Assembly (NCBI RefSeq): GCF_012275375.1
Contig: NZ_JAAZQJ010000002.1
Location: 124,001 to 188,000, forward strand
Source of the DNA: Dyella sp. SG609
GTDB taxonomy: Bacteria > Pseudomonadota > Gammaproteobacteria > Xanthomonadales > Rhodanobacteraceae
DNA: 64,000 bases
Reading direction: 5' to 3'
The position numbers and the translations under genes were made by a program. Position 1 is the stretch's first letter. Each line of letters starts with the position of its first letter. Below are positions 1 through 10,105 of this stretch, in pieces. The notes below the pieces were generated by a model. It was not told where the DNA came from and ran no database searches. It saw nothing but the letters and a program-made list of their open reading frames with translations.

Positions 1-77
1 ACCTCGTAAACCTGATCGATACGCTGGCCCGCCATCGGGCCGGGCTTCACATCAGCGCGGATCACGCCACCCGCTGA
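1..77 (+). CDS. C-terminal fragment of an unknown plus-strand gene
   Basis: An open frame enters from the left edge and ends at TGA 75-77, giving about 24 residues that end in HATR. The codons are consistent with coding DNA in this genome, but the fragment is too short to identify. It could be a chance open frame. Confidence 0.3.
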   Translation, partial: LVNLIDTLARHRAGLHISADHATR

Positions 78-103
78 TGGCGGGCGGCTTCCACGCCAAA
101 AAA

Positions 104-122
104 AAGGCCCCAGCGGGGCCTT
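104..122 (-). terminator. Rho-independent terminator, minus strand
   Basis: Eight-base arms (AAGGCCCC / GGGGCCTT) enclose a 3-base loop. The run of A to its left reads as eight T on the minus strand, so it fits a terminator for leftward transcription, such as from the FkbM gene. On the plus strand only two T follow, so it would be weak for the gene ending at 77. Confidence 0.7.
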
Positions 123-230
123 GGCGGGAAACGTACGTGAACGATAACGCCCGGAGCATCTGCCATCGACCCTGCATGGCCAGCAAAATCCCGCGCGCAG
201 CCCGCCGAAACAGGGAGATCTCGCAAAGAG

Positions 231-254
231 AAGGCCCTCATTGCTGAGGGCCTT
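231..254 (-). terminator. Perfect 10-bp hairpin downstream of the FkbM gene
   Basis: AAGGCCCTCA and TGAGGGCCTT form perfect 10-base arms around TTGC. On the minus strand the hairpin is followed by CTCTTTGCG, which is moderately T-rich. It lies about 185 bp beyond the stop of the methyltransferase gene. The rest of 78-439 shows no convincing gene on either strand. Confidence 0.5.
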
Positions 255-439
255 CGGGGTGACTGCCACAGCTTGTGGCGGTCGGGTGCCAGTGAGAGGA
301 ACGTTTTCACGGGCTGGCTCGAGAATGATCCAGTGGCCCAGGGGGAAGAGAGCTTGGAGTCATGTGTGTCGAGCCGTGTACAGATTGCCGGACGGCCTGC
401 CCGATGTGGACTGGAAAATTCTGAAAGCGGCAACCCGCA

Positions 440-1204
440 TCAGATTTCCATCAGCTGATCGAACACCGTGCCGCCTTCGACCGGCATCGCGATCACGTTC
501 TGCAGCACGCGGCCGGGGAAGATGTTGTCGCCCTGCCCCAGGATGTTGGCCGGGTTGTACATGTGCGGCGCGTGCGACCAGCAGCGGTAGCCGAGCTCCT
601 TGATCGCGCGCACTTCCGCCAGCGCCTGCTCCGGCTCCAGCCGCGCGTAGATCACCGGCCGATGCTTGCGCACCATCTCGACCGCGCCGTGCAGCAGCGG
701 AATGGTCGAACCCGGCACGTTGATCTTGAGCAGGTCCAGGCCATCCAGGCCCAGGTCGTCGACGGCGACCGGACGCACCACGTCGTCGGTCTCGCAGCGC
801 AGCGATGCGCCGCCCGGCAGCGCGCTCAGCGGCGCCGCCGCGCCGGTGCGGCCCAGCCACTGGTTGAGCGTATAGACATTGGTCAGGCCGTTCAGCGCCG
901 CGGTGGCGCACAGCTGCTGGAAGCCGATGCGCGCCGGCTCCGCCACGTAGACCTTGCCGGCCTCGCCCACCACGCGTGCCAGCCACAAGGTGTGCGCGCC
1001 GTATTCGCCGCCGAACTGCAGGACGGTGTGCTGTTCCTGCAGCACGGAGCTGAGCAGATCGATTTCCGCTTCGGCCCATTCGCCGTAGAGCTGCAGCGAG
1101 CGCGCGGCCGGATGCTGCGAAGCGGTGGCGCTGACGACGCCGTAGCGCACGGTCCACAGCAGCGGCGGGACGGGTTCTTGAGCGGCGGCATTGAAAACGT
1201 TCAT
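440..1204 (-). CDS. FkbM-family SAM-dependent methyltransferase
   Basis: A 254-residue protein. ATG at 1204 is chosen because AGAGGAA lies just upstream; a longer in-frame start near 1381 would add an Arg/Ala-rich segment unlike protein. A Rossmann-like segment (LQFGGEYGAHTLWLA) with the acidic VYVAEP strand fits SAM binding. The later stretch DLLKINVPGSTIPLLHGA matches the FkbM signature usually written LLKIDVEG, where the central D and E are here N and P. FkbM enzymes usually O-methylate sugars or small hydroxylated compounds; the substrate here is unknown. It is preceded on the same strand by the protein at 1282-3033 and may share its transcript. Confidence 0.75.
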   Translation of the reverse strand: MNVFNAAAQEPVPPLLWTVRYGVVSATASQHPAARSLQLYGEWAEAEIDLLSSVLQEQHTVLQFGGEYGAHTLWLARVVGEAGKVYVAEPARIGFQQLCATAALNGLTNVYTLNQWLGRTGAAAPLSALPGGASLRCETDDVVRPVAVDDLGLDGLDLLKINVPGSTIPLLHGAVEMVRKHRPVIYARLEPEQALAEVRAIKELGYRCWSHAPHMYNPANILGQGDNIFPGRVLQNVIAMPVEGGTVFDQLMEI

Positions 1205-1281
1205 GGGTAGTTCCTCTTGGATGGTGATGACAACAGATGGATGGAAAGTGGATGGAGCGAGAAAGCGAGCGGCGAATCCGC

Positions 1282-3033
1282 TCAGGCGCTCGCCGCCTGC
1301 GCCGGGCGAAGCGAAGCCGCCAGCGCCGCGGCTTCCGCGCGCTTGGCCTTGGCGGCCGGACCGAGCAGCGCATCGGCCCATAGATGGAGAAGGCGGATCC
1401 TCGCCTCGATCACTTCAGGCGCGCCGTCGCCGGCGCAGGCGTCGTCGAGCGCGCGCAGCTCGAGCAGGCGCCATGCGCCATTCATGGCACCGAGCCGGTC
1501 CAGCCGCAGGTCGACCCAATGGGCCTGCCAGGCGCCGCGCGACGCGGCCGGCACGCTGCGCACCATGCGTTCGGCCAGCGCCTCCACGGCATCCAGCCAA
1601 GGGGCGCGCGCGGCCGGCGGCAAAGCCGCGGCATGGGCGGACAGGCGGCGCGATGCGCCCCACAGCTCCGCTTCGAGTTCCGGCGCGGGCTGGCTTTCCC
1701 AGGCCTTGAGCAAGCTGCCGAGACGAGAGAGCCAGCTTGTGCCGGACTGTTCTTCCTGCGGTGCGGCGGTGATGTCGCAGGCGACCGGCGCCACGGCTTC
1801 GACGATGGGCTGGCGGCTTTCCGGCTCGGCATCCATCACCCCGGATGCAGGCGGCTCGTCCGCGACGGGCATGGGCGATGAAATTTCCGCAGGCAGGTCC
1901 TGCGCATCGTCATGCTGCACGGCCTGATCCTCCACCGGCACAGCTGCGAGATCGGAAGGAGATACATCGAAGACGATTTCCGCCGGCTGCCCGGGCGCTG
2001 GCGCAGGCAACTGCGCGAACGCCTCCACCGGCGCCTCGACCCGTCCGGCGTCCACCTCGAACACCCATTCGAGCTGTCCGCCGACCATCGAAGCCTGCAA
2101 GGCATCGCCATGGATGCTCAGGCCCAGCCGGCACCATCTCGCCAGCGTTTCGGCCGCATCGCCCGCAAACGGCAGGTAATGCCAGTCCGGACGGAACGAC
2201 AGCAACGGCCGCGGCCGCGCCACCGCCCTGCGCCAGCCGGCGAACTGCGCCGCACTCGGCGCGATGCGGCCGGCGATGGCGAGCAGCAGGCGCCAGTCGC
2301 CGGAGATGCTCAAGCCGATCGAGTCCCAGCGCTGCAGGAAGGCATCCGAGTCGAACTGGCCTGGGTCGTAGTCCCAGTGCGGACGGATCAGCTTGGGGCC
2401 GCCCCAGCGGATCGGCGTCCATGCTTCGCGCCGCCGGCGCCGCTGGCGTTCGCGCCGGCGGCGCCAGAGGATGAAGGCTCCGAGCACGCCGCAGCTGGCC
2501 ACCACCAGCCACGCCACCGGATTGGCGCCGGCCTCGGCGCCGGGAGGAAGCGAGGGCGCCAGGTTCGGCGTAGCCACTTCCTCGGTCGCGAGCGGATCGA
2601 CCCATGCGGTGGCAGGCGCCGTCTCCACCGCCGGCGTTTCAGCGGCCTCGGGCGGCGTAAGCTCCGGATCTTCAAGTGCAGGCGTATCGGGCGTGGGCTC
2701 TGCCTGCTTTGCGCGCCGCGCCTGCCGCGACGGCAGCGCGGACGCGGCCCGCGCTTTTCTGGCCTTGCGCTCCGCATCGACCGGCTCGATCGGAAAAGTC
2801 TGCGCCGGCATCGGCGCCGGCGCCGGCGGCGCATCGCCACCCTCGCGTTGCGCCGAGGCGGCGTCCCGGCCCGACGGCCGCTCCTGCCACGGTTCCACGC
2901 CGCAGGCGCCCATCGTCGAGGCGATGAAAACGGCGAGCACGGCCGGATGCAGGCGGCCTGCGCGACGGCGCACCGTCTTGGGCGCCGGCTCTGCCTGCGC
3001 ATGATCGACGCCGTGCATCGTGGTGGCTGACAT
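1282..3033 (-). CDS. Unrecognised two-helix membrane protein with Pro/Glu-rich linker
   Basis: A 583-residue protein. The ATG at 3033 has GGAAGGGGG upstream; the frame stays open to 3279, so a longer form is possible. A basic N-terminus precedes a hydrophobic segment (about 29-45). A long Pro/Ala/Glu-rich stretch (about 50-170) follows, then a second hydrophobic segment (about 172-190) and a strongly basic stretch (RRRRERQRRRRR). The remaining 380 residues contain two similar patches (RPHWDYDPGQF and RPDWHYLPFAG) and an Ala-rich helical C-terminus. This suggests a protein anchored on both sides of the linker with a large cytoplasmic region. I do not recognise the family. It lies upstream of the FkbM gene with about 77 bp between them. 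Confidence 0.7.
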   Translation of the reverse strand: MSATTMHGVDHAQAEPAPKTVRRRAGRLHPAVLAVFIASTMGACGVEPWQERPSGRDAASAQREGGDAPPAPAPMPAQTFPIEPVDAERKARKARAASALPSRQARRAKQAEPTPDTPALEDPELTPPEAAETPAVETAPATAWVDPLATEEVATPNLAPSLPPGAEAGANPVAWLVVASCGVLGAFILWRRRRERQRRRRREAWTPIRWGGPKLIRPHWDYDPGQFDSDAFLQRWDSIGLSISGDWRLLLAIAGRIAPSAAQFAGWRRAVARPRPLLSFRPDWHYLPFAGDAAETLARWCRLGLSIHGDALQASMVGGQLEWVFEVDAGRVEAPVEAFAQLPAPAPGQPAEIVFDVSPSDLAAVPVEDQAVQHDDAQDLPAEISSPMPVADEPPASGVMDAEPESRQPIVEAVAPVACDITAAPQEEQSGTSWLSRLGSLLKAWESQPAPELEAELWGASRRLSAHAAALPPAARAPWLDAVEALAERMVRSVPAASRGAWQAHWVDLRLDRLGAMNGAWRLLELRALDDACAGDGAPEVIEARIRLLHLWADALLGPAAKAKRAEAAALAASLRPAQAASA

Positions 3034-3344
3034 CTTGCCGAAGCCCCCTTCCGACACACTCGCCCGGCTTGGACGGATCGTTCCCATGACCGCCAGCGTA
3101 TGAAAGCGGACCAGTGCGCTGAACCTGAATTTTCCGGAGCTGGGACCTGGCGCCACGCCGCGGTTGCGTTCCGGACTCATCTGCCGAGGCGAAGGAGGAG
3201 GAATGTCGGCGAAAAGTCTTATTCCAGTACGCAGGCTTCGGTGACGGCGAAAGCGGGCAAATTTCTGGATAAATCCCATTCAAGCGATCGTGGCGGATCG
3301 CTAACTTGATCCGGCACCACTCCACACGAACGGCAGGAACTCGC

Positions 3345-4331
3345 ATGAGCATCAGACTGGGTGTCGGCGTCCTGCTTGCCTGCATGGTCACGGTGGCGCT
3401 GGCCTGGCTCGCGGTGGCGCGCCCCTTCGCCGCGCACCCGCCGCACCGTCCGCCCGCGCTGATCGCGCACCGCTGCGGCACCGCGGACGCGCCGGAGAAC
3501 ACGCTCGCCGCCTGCCGCCTGGCCATCTCCTACGGCGTCAAGAAACTCTGGGTCAGCGTGCAGGTCACCCAGGACGGCATTCCGGTGCTGTATCGGCCGC
3601 GCGATCTTTCCGCGCTCACCGACGGCACCGGCGAAGTCGCGCAAACGCCCTATGCGGCGCTGGTGAAACTCAATGCCGGATGGCAGTTCAAGGAAACGGG
3701 AGCCTCCGGCGCCGTGACCTATCCGTACCGGGATACTCCAGTGCATATACCGGCATTGGAGGACCTGATCGACCAGCTGCCGGAAGACGTCGAGCTTTTC
3801 ATCGACATCAAGACGCCGGACGCCGCACACGCGGCGCAAGCCATCGCCGGGGTGCTGCAGCGCCGGCATTTCTGGAGCAGGACCTGGCTCTATTCGACCC
3901 AGGCGGACAACCTGCAGGCCTTCGGGCCCCATGCGCAGGCCCGCCGCTTCGAGGCGCGCGAAGCCACCCGCCAGCGGCTGCTCAGCCTGCTGCTGGAACA
4001 GCGCTGCCCGGGAAGCCCGCCCGCCGGCGCGCAGGTCGGCTTCGAACTGCGCCGCGACCTGGAAGTCACCGAGGCGCTGACTCTGGGCAAGGGCACCAGC
4101 AAGGTCTCGGCACTGCTGTGGAACGACCACGCCATCGCCTGCTTCAACGCGGCCGGCGGCACCCGGATCGTCCTGTTCGGCATCAACAGCGAGCCCGATT
4201 ACCGGCTTGCCGCCGGGCTCGGCGCCGACGCGGTCATGGTGGATTCGCCCAAGGCGGCCTCCGCGTATCGGCTGCGCGACCGCGGCCCGCTGCGGCGCCT
4301 GCTCGCCCGCTGGGGCTGGCCCGGATCCTGA
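3345..4331 (+). CDS. GDPD-fold protein lacking several catalytic residues (putative pseudoenzyme)
   Basis: A 328-residue protein with an N-terminal signal anchor (about 6-26). ATG at 3345 has AGGA upstream; an in-frame TTG at 3306 is less likely. The family signature is clear: H42 in AHRCG, PENT at 50-53, QDGIPV and TDGTG. Glycerophosphodiester phosphodiesterases normally carry a metal-binding E-x-D two turns later and a catalytic HD before the conserved Leu. By alignment these are W69 and S71, and R84-P85. The first catalytic His is kept. The fold is likely intact, but hydrolysis of glycerophosphodiesters is doubtful. A weak hairpin (CCGCC/GGCGG at 4339-4354) follows the stop. Confidence 0.75.
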   Translation: MSIRLGVGVLLACMVTVALAWLAVARPFAAHPPHRPPALIAHRCGTADAPENTLAACRLAISYGVKKLWVSVQVTQDGIPVLYRPRDLSALTDGTGEVAQTPYAALVKLNAGWQFKETGASGAVTYPYRDTPVHIPALEDLIDQLPEDVELFIDIKTPDAAHAAQAIAGVLQRRHFWSRTWLYSTQADNLQAFGPHAQARRFEAREATRQRLLSLLLEQRCPGSPPAGAQVGFELRRDLEVTEALTLGKGTSKVSALLWNDHAIACFNAAGGTRIVLFGINSEPDYRLAAGLGADAVMVDSPKAASAYRLRDRGPLRRLLARWGWPGS

Positions 4332-4510
4332 CCTTTTCCCGCCGTCGATGGCGGCTGTAACTTTCTTGTTATCCCGCCATCGGAAACGATGTTCTGTGCT
4401 AATTTCCATCCGGACAATGGGACCAGTCCTATTCGTCCAGCAGTCTCTCGAGCCGCATCGCCCCCTTCGCCGGGCGGCATGTCCAGCCAACTGACGGGAG
4501 CAGCACAGCG

Positions 4511-7500
4511 ATGGCACTTACACGTCGCGAGTTCATCAAGATCACCGGCCTCGGCCTGGCAGCATCGGGGTTGGGCGTCCTGGGCTTCGGCGCCTCCGGC
4601 GAGGCGCAAGCCGCCGCCGTCAGGCCGTTCAAGCTCACCCACGCCACCGAGACGCGCAACACCTGCACCTACTGCTCGGTGGCCTGCGGCATCCTGATCT
4701 ACAGCATGGGCGACCGCGCCAAGAACGCGCGCTCGAACATCATCCATATCGAAGGCGACCCGGACCATCCGGTGAACCGCGGCACGCTCTGCCCCAAAGG
4801 CTCGGCCCTGCTCGACGTGGTGCATGCGCCCACCCGCCTGAAAGCGCCGCGCTACCGCGCCGCCGGCGGCACCGAGTTCAAGGAAGTCTCCTGGGACTTC
4901 GCGCTGGACCGCATCGCCCGGCTGATGAAGGACGACCGCGACAAGAACTTCATCGCCAAGAACCCGGCCGGCACCACGGTGAACCGCTGGACCACCACCG
5001 GCATGCTCGCCGCGTCGGCCTCGTCCAGCGAAACCGCCTACCTCACCTGGAAGGTGGCCCGCTCCCTCGGCATGGTGGTGTTCGACAACCAGGCGCGCGT
5101 CTGACACGGACCGACGGTGGCCAGTCTGGCCCCATCATTCGGTCGCGGTGCGATGACCAACACCTGGCAGGACATCAAGAACGCCAATGTCGTGGTGGTG
5201 ATGGGCGGCAATGCCGCCGAAGCGCACCCGTGCGGCTTCAAGTGGGTGATCGAGGCGAAGATCGAGAACGGCGCCAAGCTCGTGGTGGTCGATCCGCGCT
5301 TCACGCGCACGGCCTCGGTGGCCGACTACTACGCGCCGATCCGCCCCGGCACCGATATCGCCTTTCTTAATGGCGTGATCCACTACCTGCTGGAAAAGGA
5401 CGCGATCCAGCACGAGTACGTGCGCGCCTACACCAATGCCAGCCTGATCGTGAAAGACGGCTTCGGCTTCCAGGACGGCCTGTTCAGCGGCTACAACGAG
5501 GAAAAGCACAGCTACGACAAGTCCAGCTGGGACTACGAACTGGACAAGGACGGCTACGCCCAGTCCGACGACAGCTGGCAGCACCCGCGCTGCGTGATCA
5601 ACCTGCTCAGGCAGCACGTGTCGCGCTACACGCCGGAAATGGTCTCGCGCATCTGCGGCACGCCGCAGGACAAGTTCCTGCACGTATGCGAGCTGTTCGC
5701 CAGCACCGCCGCGCCGGACAAGGCCATGACCAGCCTGTTCGCGCTGGGCTGGACCCAGCATTCGGTGGGCGCGCAGAACATCCGCAACATGGCCATGGTG
5801 CAGCTGCTGCTGGGCAATATCGGCGTGGCCGGCGGCGGCATGAATGCGCTGCGCGGGCATTCCAACATCCAGGGTTTGACCGACGTCGGCCTGCTCTCCA
5901 ACCAGATGCCCGGCTACCTCACCCTGCCCAACGACCGCGAAACCAGCTTCGACGAATACATGAAGACGAAGCTGTACAAGCCGCTGCGCGCCGGCCAGAC
6001 CAGCTACTGGCAGAACTACCGCAAGTTCGTGGTGAGCCTGCAGAAGGCGCTGTTCGCCGACGCGGCCACCAAGGACAACGACTGGGCCTACGACTGGCTG
6101 CCCAAGCTCGACGTGCCGCTGTACGACATCATTCGCGCGTTCGAGATGATGAACAACGGCCAGATGAACGGCTATATCTGCCAGGGCTTCAATCCGCTGC
6201 AGGCCTTCCCCGACCGCGGCAAGATCCGCCGCGGCCTGGGCAAGCTGAAGTTCCTGGTCACCATGGATCCGCTGGACACCGAAACCTCGCGCTTCTGGCA
6301 GGACTTCGGCCCGCAGAATCCGGCCAAGTCCGCCGAGATCCAGACCGAAGTGTTCCAGCTGCCCACCACGTGCTTTGCCGAGGAGAACGGTTCGCTGGTC
6401 AATTCCGCGCGCTGGCTGCAGTGGCATTGGAAGGCGGCGGATGCGCCGGGCGAGGCGAAATCCGACATCTGGATCATGACCGGCATCTTCCAGCGCCTGC
6501 GCGAGCTGTACCGCAAGGAAGGCGGCGCCTTCCCCGATCCGGTGCTCGGCATGAGCTGGAAGTACACCGATCCGCGCGAACCGGATCCGGAAGAACTGGC
6601 CAAGGAAATGAACGGCCGCGCGCTCACCGACCTCATCGACCCGGCCACCAATGCGGTGGTTACCAAGGCCGGCACCCTGCTCGACGGCTTCGCCCAGCTG
6701 CGCGACGACGGCAGCACGGCTTCGGGCTGCTGGATCTTCAGCGGCTGCTTTACCGAAAAGGGCAACCAGATGGCCCGCCGCGACGCCAGCGACCCGCGCG
6801 AGCAAGGCATCGCGCCGAACTGGGCCTGGGCCTGGCCGGCCAATCGCCGCATCCTCTACAACCGCGCCAGCGCGGACCCGGACGGCAAGCCGTGGAATCC
6901 GGCCAAGCCGGTGATCTCGTGGAACGGCAGCAAGTGGGTGGGCATCGACGTGCCCGACTATGGCCCCACGGTGAAACCGTCCGACGGCGTCGGCCCGTTC
7001 ATCATGAATGCCGAAGGCATGGGCCGCCTGTTCGCCCGCGACCTGATGGCCGAAGGGCCGTTCCCCGAGCACTACGAGCCGCTGGAATCGCCGGTGGAGA
7101 ACGTGCTGCATCCGAAGGTCAGCAGCAATCCGGTCGCGCGCGTGTTTGCCGATGACCGCGCCTCGTTCGGCAGCCCCAAGCAGTTCCCCTATGTGGCGAC
7201 CACCTATCGGCTGACCGAGCATTTCCACTACTGGACCAAGCACGCACTGATCAACGCCATCCTGCAGCCGGAGGAATTCATCGAGATCGGCGAGGTGCTG
7301 GCCAAGGAGAAAGGCATCGAGCAAGGCGGCTGGGTGAAGGTGAGTTCCAAGCGCGGCGAGGTGATCTGCAAGGCCTACGTGACCAAGCGCATCAAGCCGA
7401 TGACGGTGGACGGCAAGCCCACCCACGTGATCGGCGTGCCGATCCACTGGGGCTTCACCGGGCAGGCCCGCAAGGGTTACGGCGCCAACACGCTGACGCC

Positions 7501-7585
7501 GTCGGTGGGCGATGCCAATACGCAGACGCCGGAGTTCAAGGCGTTCCTGGTCAATGTCGAGCGCACCACGGCACCCGCGGCCTGA
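4511..7585 (+). CDS. fdnG: Formate dehydrogenase-N/O alpha subunit, selenocysteine-containing
   Basis: The frame runs 1024 codons before its stop, with an in-frame TGA at 5102-5104 read as Sec198. It is the catalytic molybdopterin subunit that oxidises formate in the periplasm and passes electrons to FdnH. A twin-arginine signal (TRREFIK, R5-R6) is followed by four Cys for one [4Fe-4S] cluster (C52, C55, C59, C94). The flanks of the [11 protein letters not shown] and [17 protein letters not shown], match the E. coli FdnG active site around its Sec. The C-terminal part has the MopB domain (GVPIHWGF). GGGAG precedes the start. fdnH follows after 11 bp. I use fdnG; fdoG would be equally fair. 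Conventional annotation would split it into two ORFs. Confidence 0.96.
5102..5145 (+). promoter_or_regulatory. Bacterial SECIS element in fdnG
   Basis: Directly after UGA, a lower stem ACCGA (5110-5114) / TCGGT (5139-5143) and an upper stem GGCC (5119-5122) / GGCC (5128-5131) enclose the loop AGUCU (5123-5127). Counting the U of UGA as 1, the bulged U is position 17 (5118) and the loop has G23 and U24 (5124-5125). These are the residues reported as important for SelB binding in E. coli fdhF and fdnG. Confidence 0.93.
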
Positions 7586-7596
7586 GGACTCCAGTC

Positions 7597-8511
7597 ATGT
7601 CAGAACTGCAATCGCAAGACTACGTCCGCATCTCCGCCACCACCATGACGCCGCCGATGGCGCGCAGCCATGAGGACCAGGTCGCCAAGCTGATCGACGT
7701 CAGCCGCTGCATCGGCTGCAAGGCCTGCCAGTCCGCCTGCATGGAATGGAACGACCTGCGCCCGGAGATCGGCCACTTCGAAGGCTCGTACGAAAACCCG
7801 GCGGACCTGGGCCCCAGCGTATGGACGCTGATGAAGTTCGCCGAGCACGAGAACGAACAGGGCAACCTCGAGTGGCTGATCCGCAAGGACGGCTGCATGC
7901 ATTGCGAAGACCCGGGCTGCCTGAAGGCCTGCCCTGCCCCGGGTGCGATCGTGCAGTACGCCAACGGCATCGTGGATTTCATCAGCGACAAGTGCATCGG
8001 CTGCGGCTATTGCGTGAAGGGTTGCCCGTTCAACATCCCGCGCATCAGCAAGCAGGATCACAAGTCGTACAAGTGCACGCTGTGCTCGGACCGCGTGTCG
8101 GTCGGGCTGGAACCGGCCTGCGTCAAGGCCTGCCCCACCGGGGCCATCATGTTCGGCGCCAAGACCGACATGCAGCAGCAGGCGCAGCTGCGCATCGTCG
8201 AGCTGAAGACGCGCGGCTTCGAGAACGCCGGCCTGTACGACCCGCAGGAAGTCGGCGGCACTCATGTGATGTACGTGCTGCATCATGCGGACAAGCCTTC
8301 GCTGTATTCGGGCCTGCCCGACAAGCCGCGCATCAGCGCCACCGTCGACCTGTGGAAGGGCTTTATCAAGCCGCTGGGCCTGGCCGGCATCGCGCTCGCC
8401 GCGCTGGCCGGCTTCTTCCACTGGATCAGCGCCGGCCCCAACGAAGTCACCGAGGAAGACGAGGCCGAGGGCGAGCGCGTGCTGCGCGAAGGCGAGGAGA
8501 AGCTGTCATGA
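7597..8511 (+). CDS. fdnH: Formate dehydrogenase beta subunit (four [4Fe-4S] ferredoxin-like)
   Basis: A 304-residue electron-transfer subunit between FdnG and the cytochrome b subunit. Four cysteine clusters are visible: [38 protein letters not shown], and the CTLC plus ACVKACP pair. A single hydrophobic segment near the C-terminus (about 255-275, [16 protein letters not shown]) would anchor it in the membrane, as in E. coli FdnH. An acidic tail follows. It starts 11 bp after fdnG, and its TGA overlaps the fdnI ATG (ATGA), which implies translational coupling. Confidence 0.95.
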   Translation: MSELQSQDYVRISATTMTPPMARSHEDQVAKLIDVSRCIGCKACQSACMEWNDLRPEIGHFEGSYENPADLGPSVWTLMKFAEHENEQGNLEWLIRKDGCMHCEDPGCLKACPAPGAIVQYANGIVDFISDKCIGCGYCVKGCPFNIPRISKQDHKSYKCTLCSDRVSVGLEPACVKACPTGAIMFGAKTDMQQQAQLRIVELKTRGFENAGLYDPQEVGGTHVMYVLHHADKPSLYSGLPDKPRISATVDLWKGFIKPLGLAGIALAALAGFFHWISAGPNEVTEEDEAEGERVLREGEEKLS

Positions 8512-9179
8512 GCCGCCCGAAGAACGCCATCGTGCGCTACACCCTGGCCAACCGCGTCAATCACTGGATCACCGCGATCTGCTTCGTGCTGCTGGTGCTG
8601 TCGGGCCTGTCGATGTTCCATCCGATGCTGTTCTTCTTGTCCGGCCTGTTCGGCGGCGGGCAATGGACGCGGGCGGTGCATCCGTGGATCGGCGTGGTAT
8701 TGCTGGTGAGCTATCTGGGCCTGATCGTGCAGTTCTGGCGCGAGAACCTGCTGAACCGGGACGATGCCGCGTGGATGAAGTCGATCGACGCGGTGATCGT
8801 CAACGACGAGGAGCACACGCCGCCGGTCGGCCGCAACAATGCCGGCCAGAAGCTGGTGTTCTGGTCGATGACCTTGCTGATTCCGGTACTGTTTTTCAGC
8901 GGGCTGACCCTGTGGGAAGTGTACTTCGGCAGCGCCACCTCGATTCCGGTGCAGCGCGCGGCGGCGCTGATCCATAGCCTGGCGGCATTGGCCGCAATCA
9001 TCATCTGGATCGTGCATGTCTATGCGGCGATCTGGGTGCGCCATTCGGTGCGCGCGATGACCCAGGGCTATGTCACGCCAGGCTGGGCGTGGCGGCACCA
9101 CCGCAAATGGCTGCTGGAACTGGCGCAGCACGGCAAGCAAGACGGCGCGATCGTCAGCACCAGGAAACCACGCACGTGA
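8508..9179 (+). CDS. fdnI: Formate dehydrogenase gamma subunit, cytochrome b556
   Basis: A 223-residue integral membrane protein with four predicted helices (about 20-40, 55-75, 115-135, 150-175). It carries heme b and passes electrons to quinone. Candidate heme-ligand His residues are in NRVNHWITA (helix 1), AVHPWIG (helix 2), LIHSLAAL and [12 protein letters not shown] (helix 4). The length is close to E. coli FdnI. Its ATG overlaps the fdnH stop and its TGA overlaps the fdhE GTG, so the operon is contiguous. Confidence 0.94.
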   Translation: MSRPKNAIVRYTLANRVNHWITAICFVLLVLSGLSMFHPMLFFLSGLFGGGQWTRAVHPWIGVVLLVSYLGLIVQFWRENLLNRDDAAWMKSIDAVIVNDEEHTPPVGRNNAGQKLVFWSMTLLIPVLFFSGLTLWEVYFGSATSIPVQRAAALIHSLAALAAIIIWIVHVYAAIWVRHSVRAMTQGYVTPGWAWRHHRKWLLELAQHGKQDGAIVSTRKPRT

Positions 9180-10105
9180 GACAGGCCGAAGCGCCGCCCA
9201 GCGGCAAATGGACCGGACCTTCGCATGCCGGCGTCAAGGCGCCGGACCCGATCCTGCTACCCGATCCTGCCCGGCGCTTCGCCGCCACCGCGCAACGGCT
9301 GGAACAATTATCGGCGGGACATCCGATGGAAGCGTGGCTGCGCTTCGTCGCCGTGCTGGCGCGTGCGCAGCACGAGGTGGCGACCACGCTGGCGCCTGCC
9401 GCCACGCTCGATCCACCCAGCGTCGCGCAATCGATCGAAGCACGCTTGCCGCCGCTGGCGGCCGACGGCCATCGCCGCGACGTGTCCTGGCGCGAAGGGT
9501 TGGCGCTGCTGCTCGACCGCATCGATCGCAACAGCTTGCCCCCTCCGGCGCTGGCTGTCGTCGATGCCTTGCTGGGCTGCGAAGCCGCGATGCAGGAGCG
9601 CCTGGCCGACCAGTTCCTGCGCGGCGGCCTGTCCACCGCCGATGCCGGCGCGGCGATCTATGTCGCCGCCGCGTTGCAGGTCTACTTCACCTGCTCCGCC
9701 GCGCGCCTGAAAGCCGATGAGCTGCGACTGCTGGAAGAACGCGGACTGTGCCCCTGCTGCGGTTCGCCGCCGGTCGCCGGCATGGTCGCCGCCAGCGGCA
9801 GTACGCCGGGGACGCGCTATCTGTACTGCTCGCTGTGCTCCACGGCATGGAACCACGTGCGCGCCGTCTGCATCACCTGCAGCGGCACGCGGCATCTCGC
9901 CCTGCAAGCTATCGAGGGCGATCCCGGCGTGGTGAAGGCCGAGACCTGCGGCGAATGCCAGACCTACGCCAAGCTGCTCTATCAGATTCACGACATGAAG
10001 GCGGACCCGTACGCGGACGATCTCGCTTCGATCGGCCTCGACATCCTGGTCGCCGAAGCGGGTTTCTCGCGGCACGCGCCGAATCCCCTGCTGCTGGTCG
10101 CCTAG
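9176..10105 (+). CDS. fdhE: Formate dehydrogenase accessory protein FdhE
   Basis: A 309-residue cytoplasmic factor needed for maturation of respiratory formate dehydrogenases. GTG at 9176 is chosen because it overlaps the fdnI stop (GTGA), has AGGAAA upstream and gives exactly the E. coli FdhE length. Four CxxC motifs typical of this metal-binding rubredoxin-like family are present: CPCC, CSLC, CITC and CGEC. Its stop TAG lies in a CTAG shared with the stop of the convergent permease gene. fdhD, also needed for maturation, is not in this window. Confidence 0.94.
   Translation: MRQAEAPPSGKWTGPSHAGVKAPDPILLPDPARRFAATAQRLEQLSAGHPMEAWLRFVAVLARAQHEVATTLAPAATLDPPSVAQSIEARLPPLAADGHRRDVSWREGLALLLDRIDRNSLPPPALAVVDALLGCEAAMQERLADQFLRGGLSTADAGAAIYVAAALQVYFTCSAARLKADELRLLEERGLCPCCGSPPVAGMVAASGSTPGTRYLYCSLCSTAWNHVRAVCITCSGTRHLALQAIEGDPGVVKAETCGECQTYAKLLYQIHDMKADPYADDLASIGLDILVAEAGFSRHAPNPLLLVA

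Noticed and set aside
4511-5104. fdnG as a pseudogene broken by a premature stop
   Set aside because: The frame continues directly, a SECIS with all key positions follows, and the complete Sec machinery is encoded next door.
5135-7447. A 770-codon open frame antisense to fdnG
   Set aside because: It is low-complexity His/Ala/Arg-rich sequence, a shadow of high-GC codon bias opposite a well-conserved gene.
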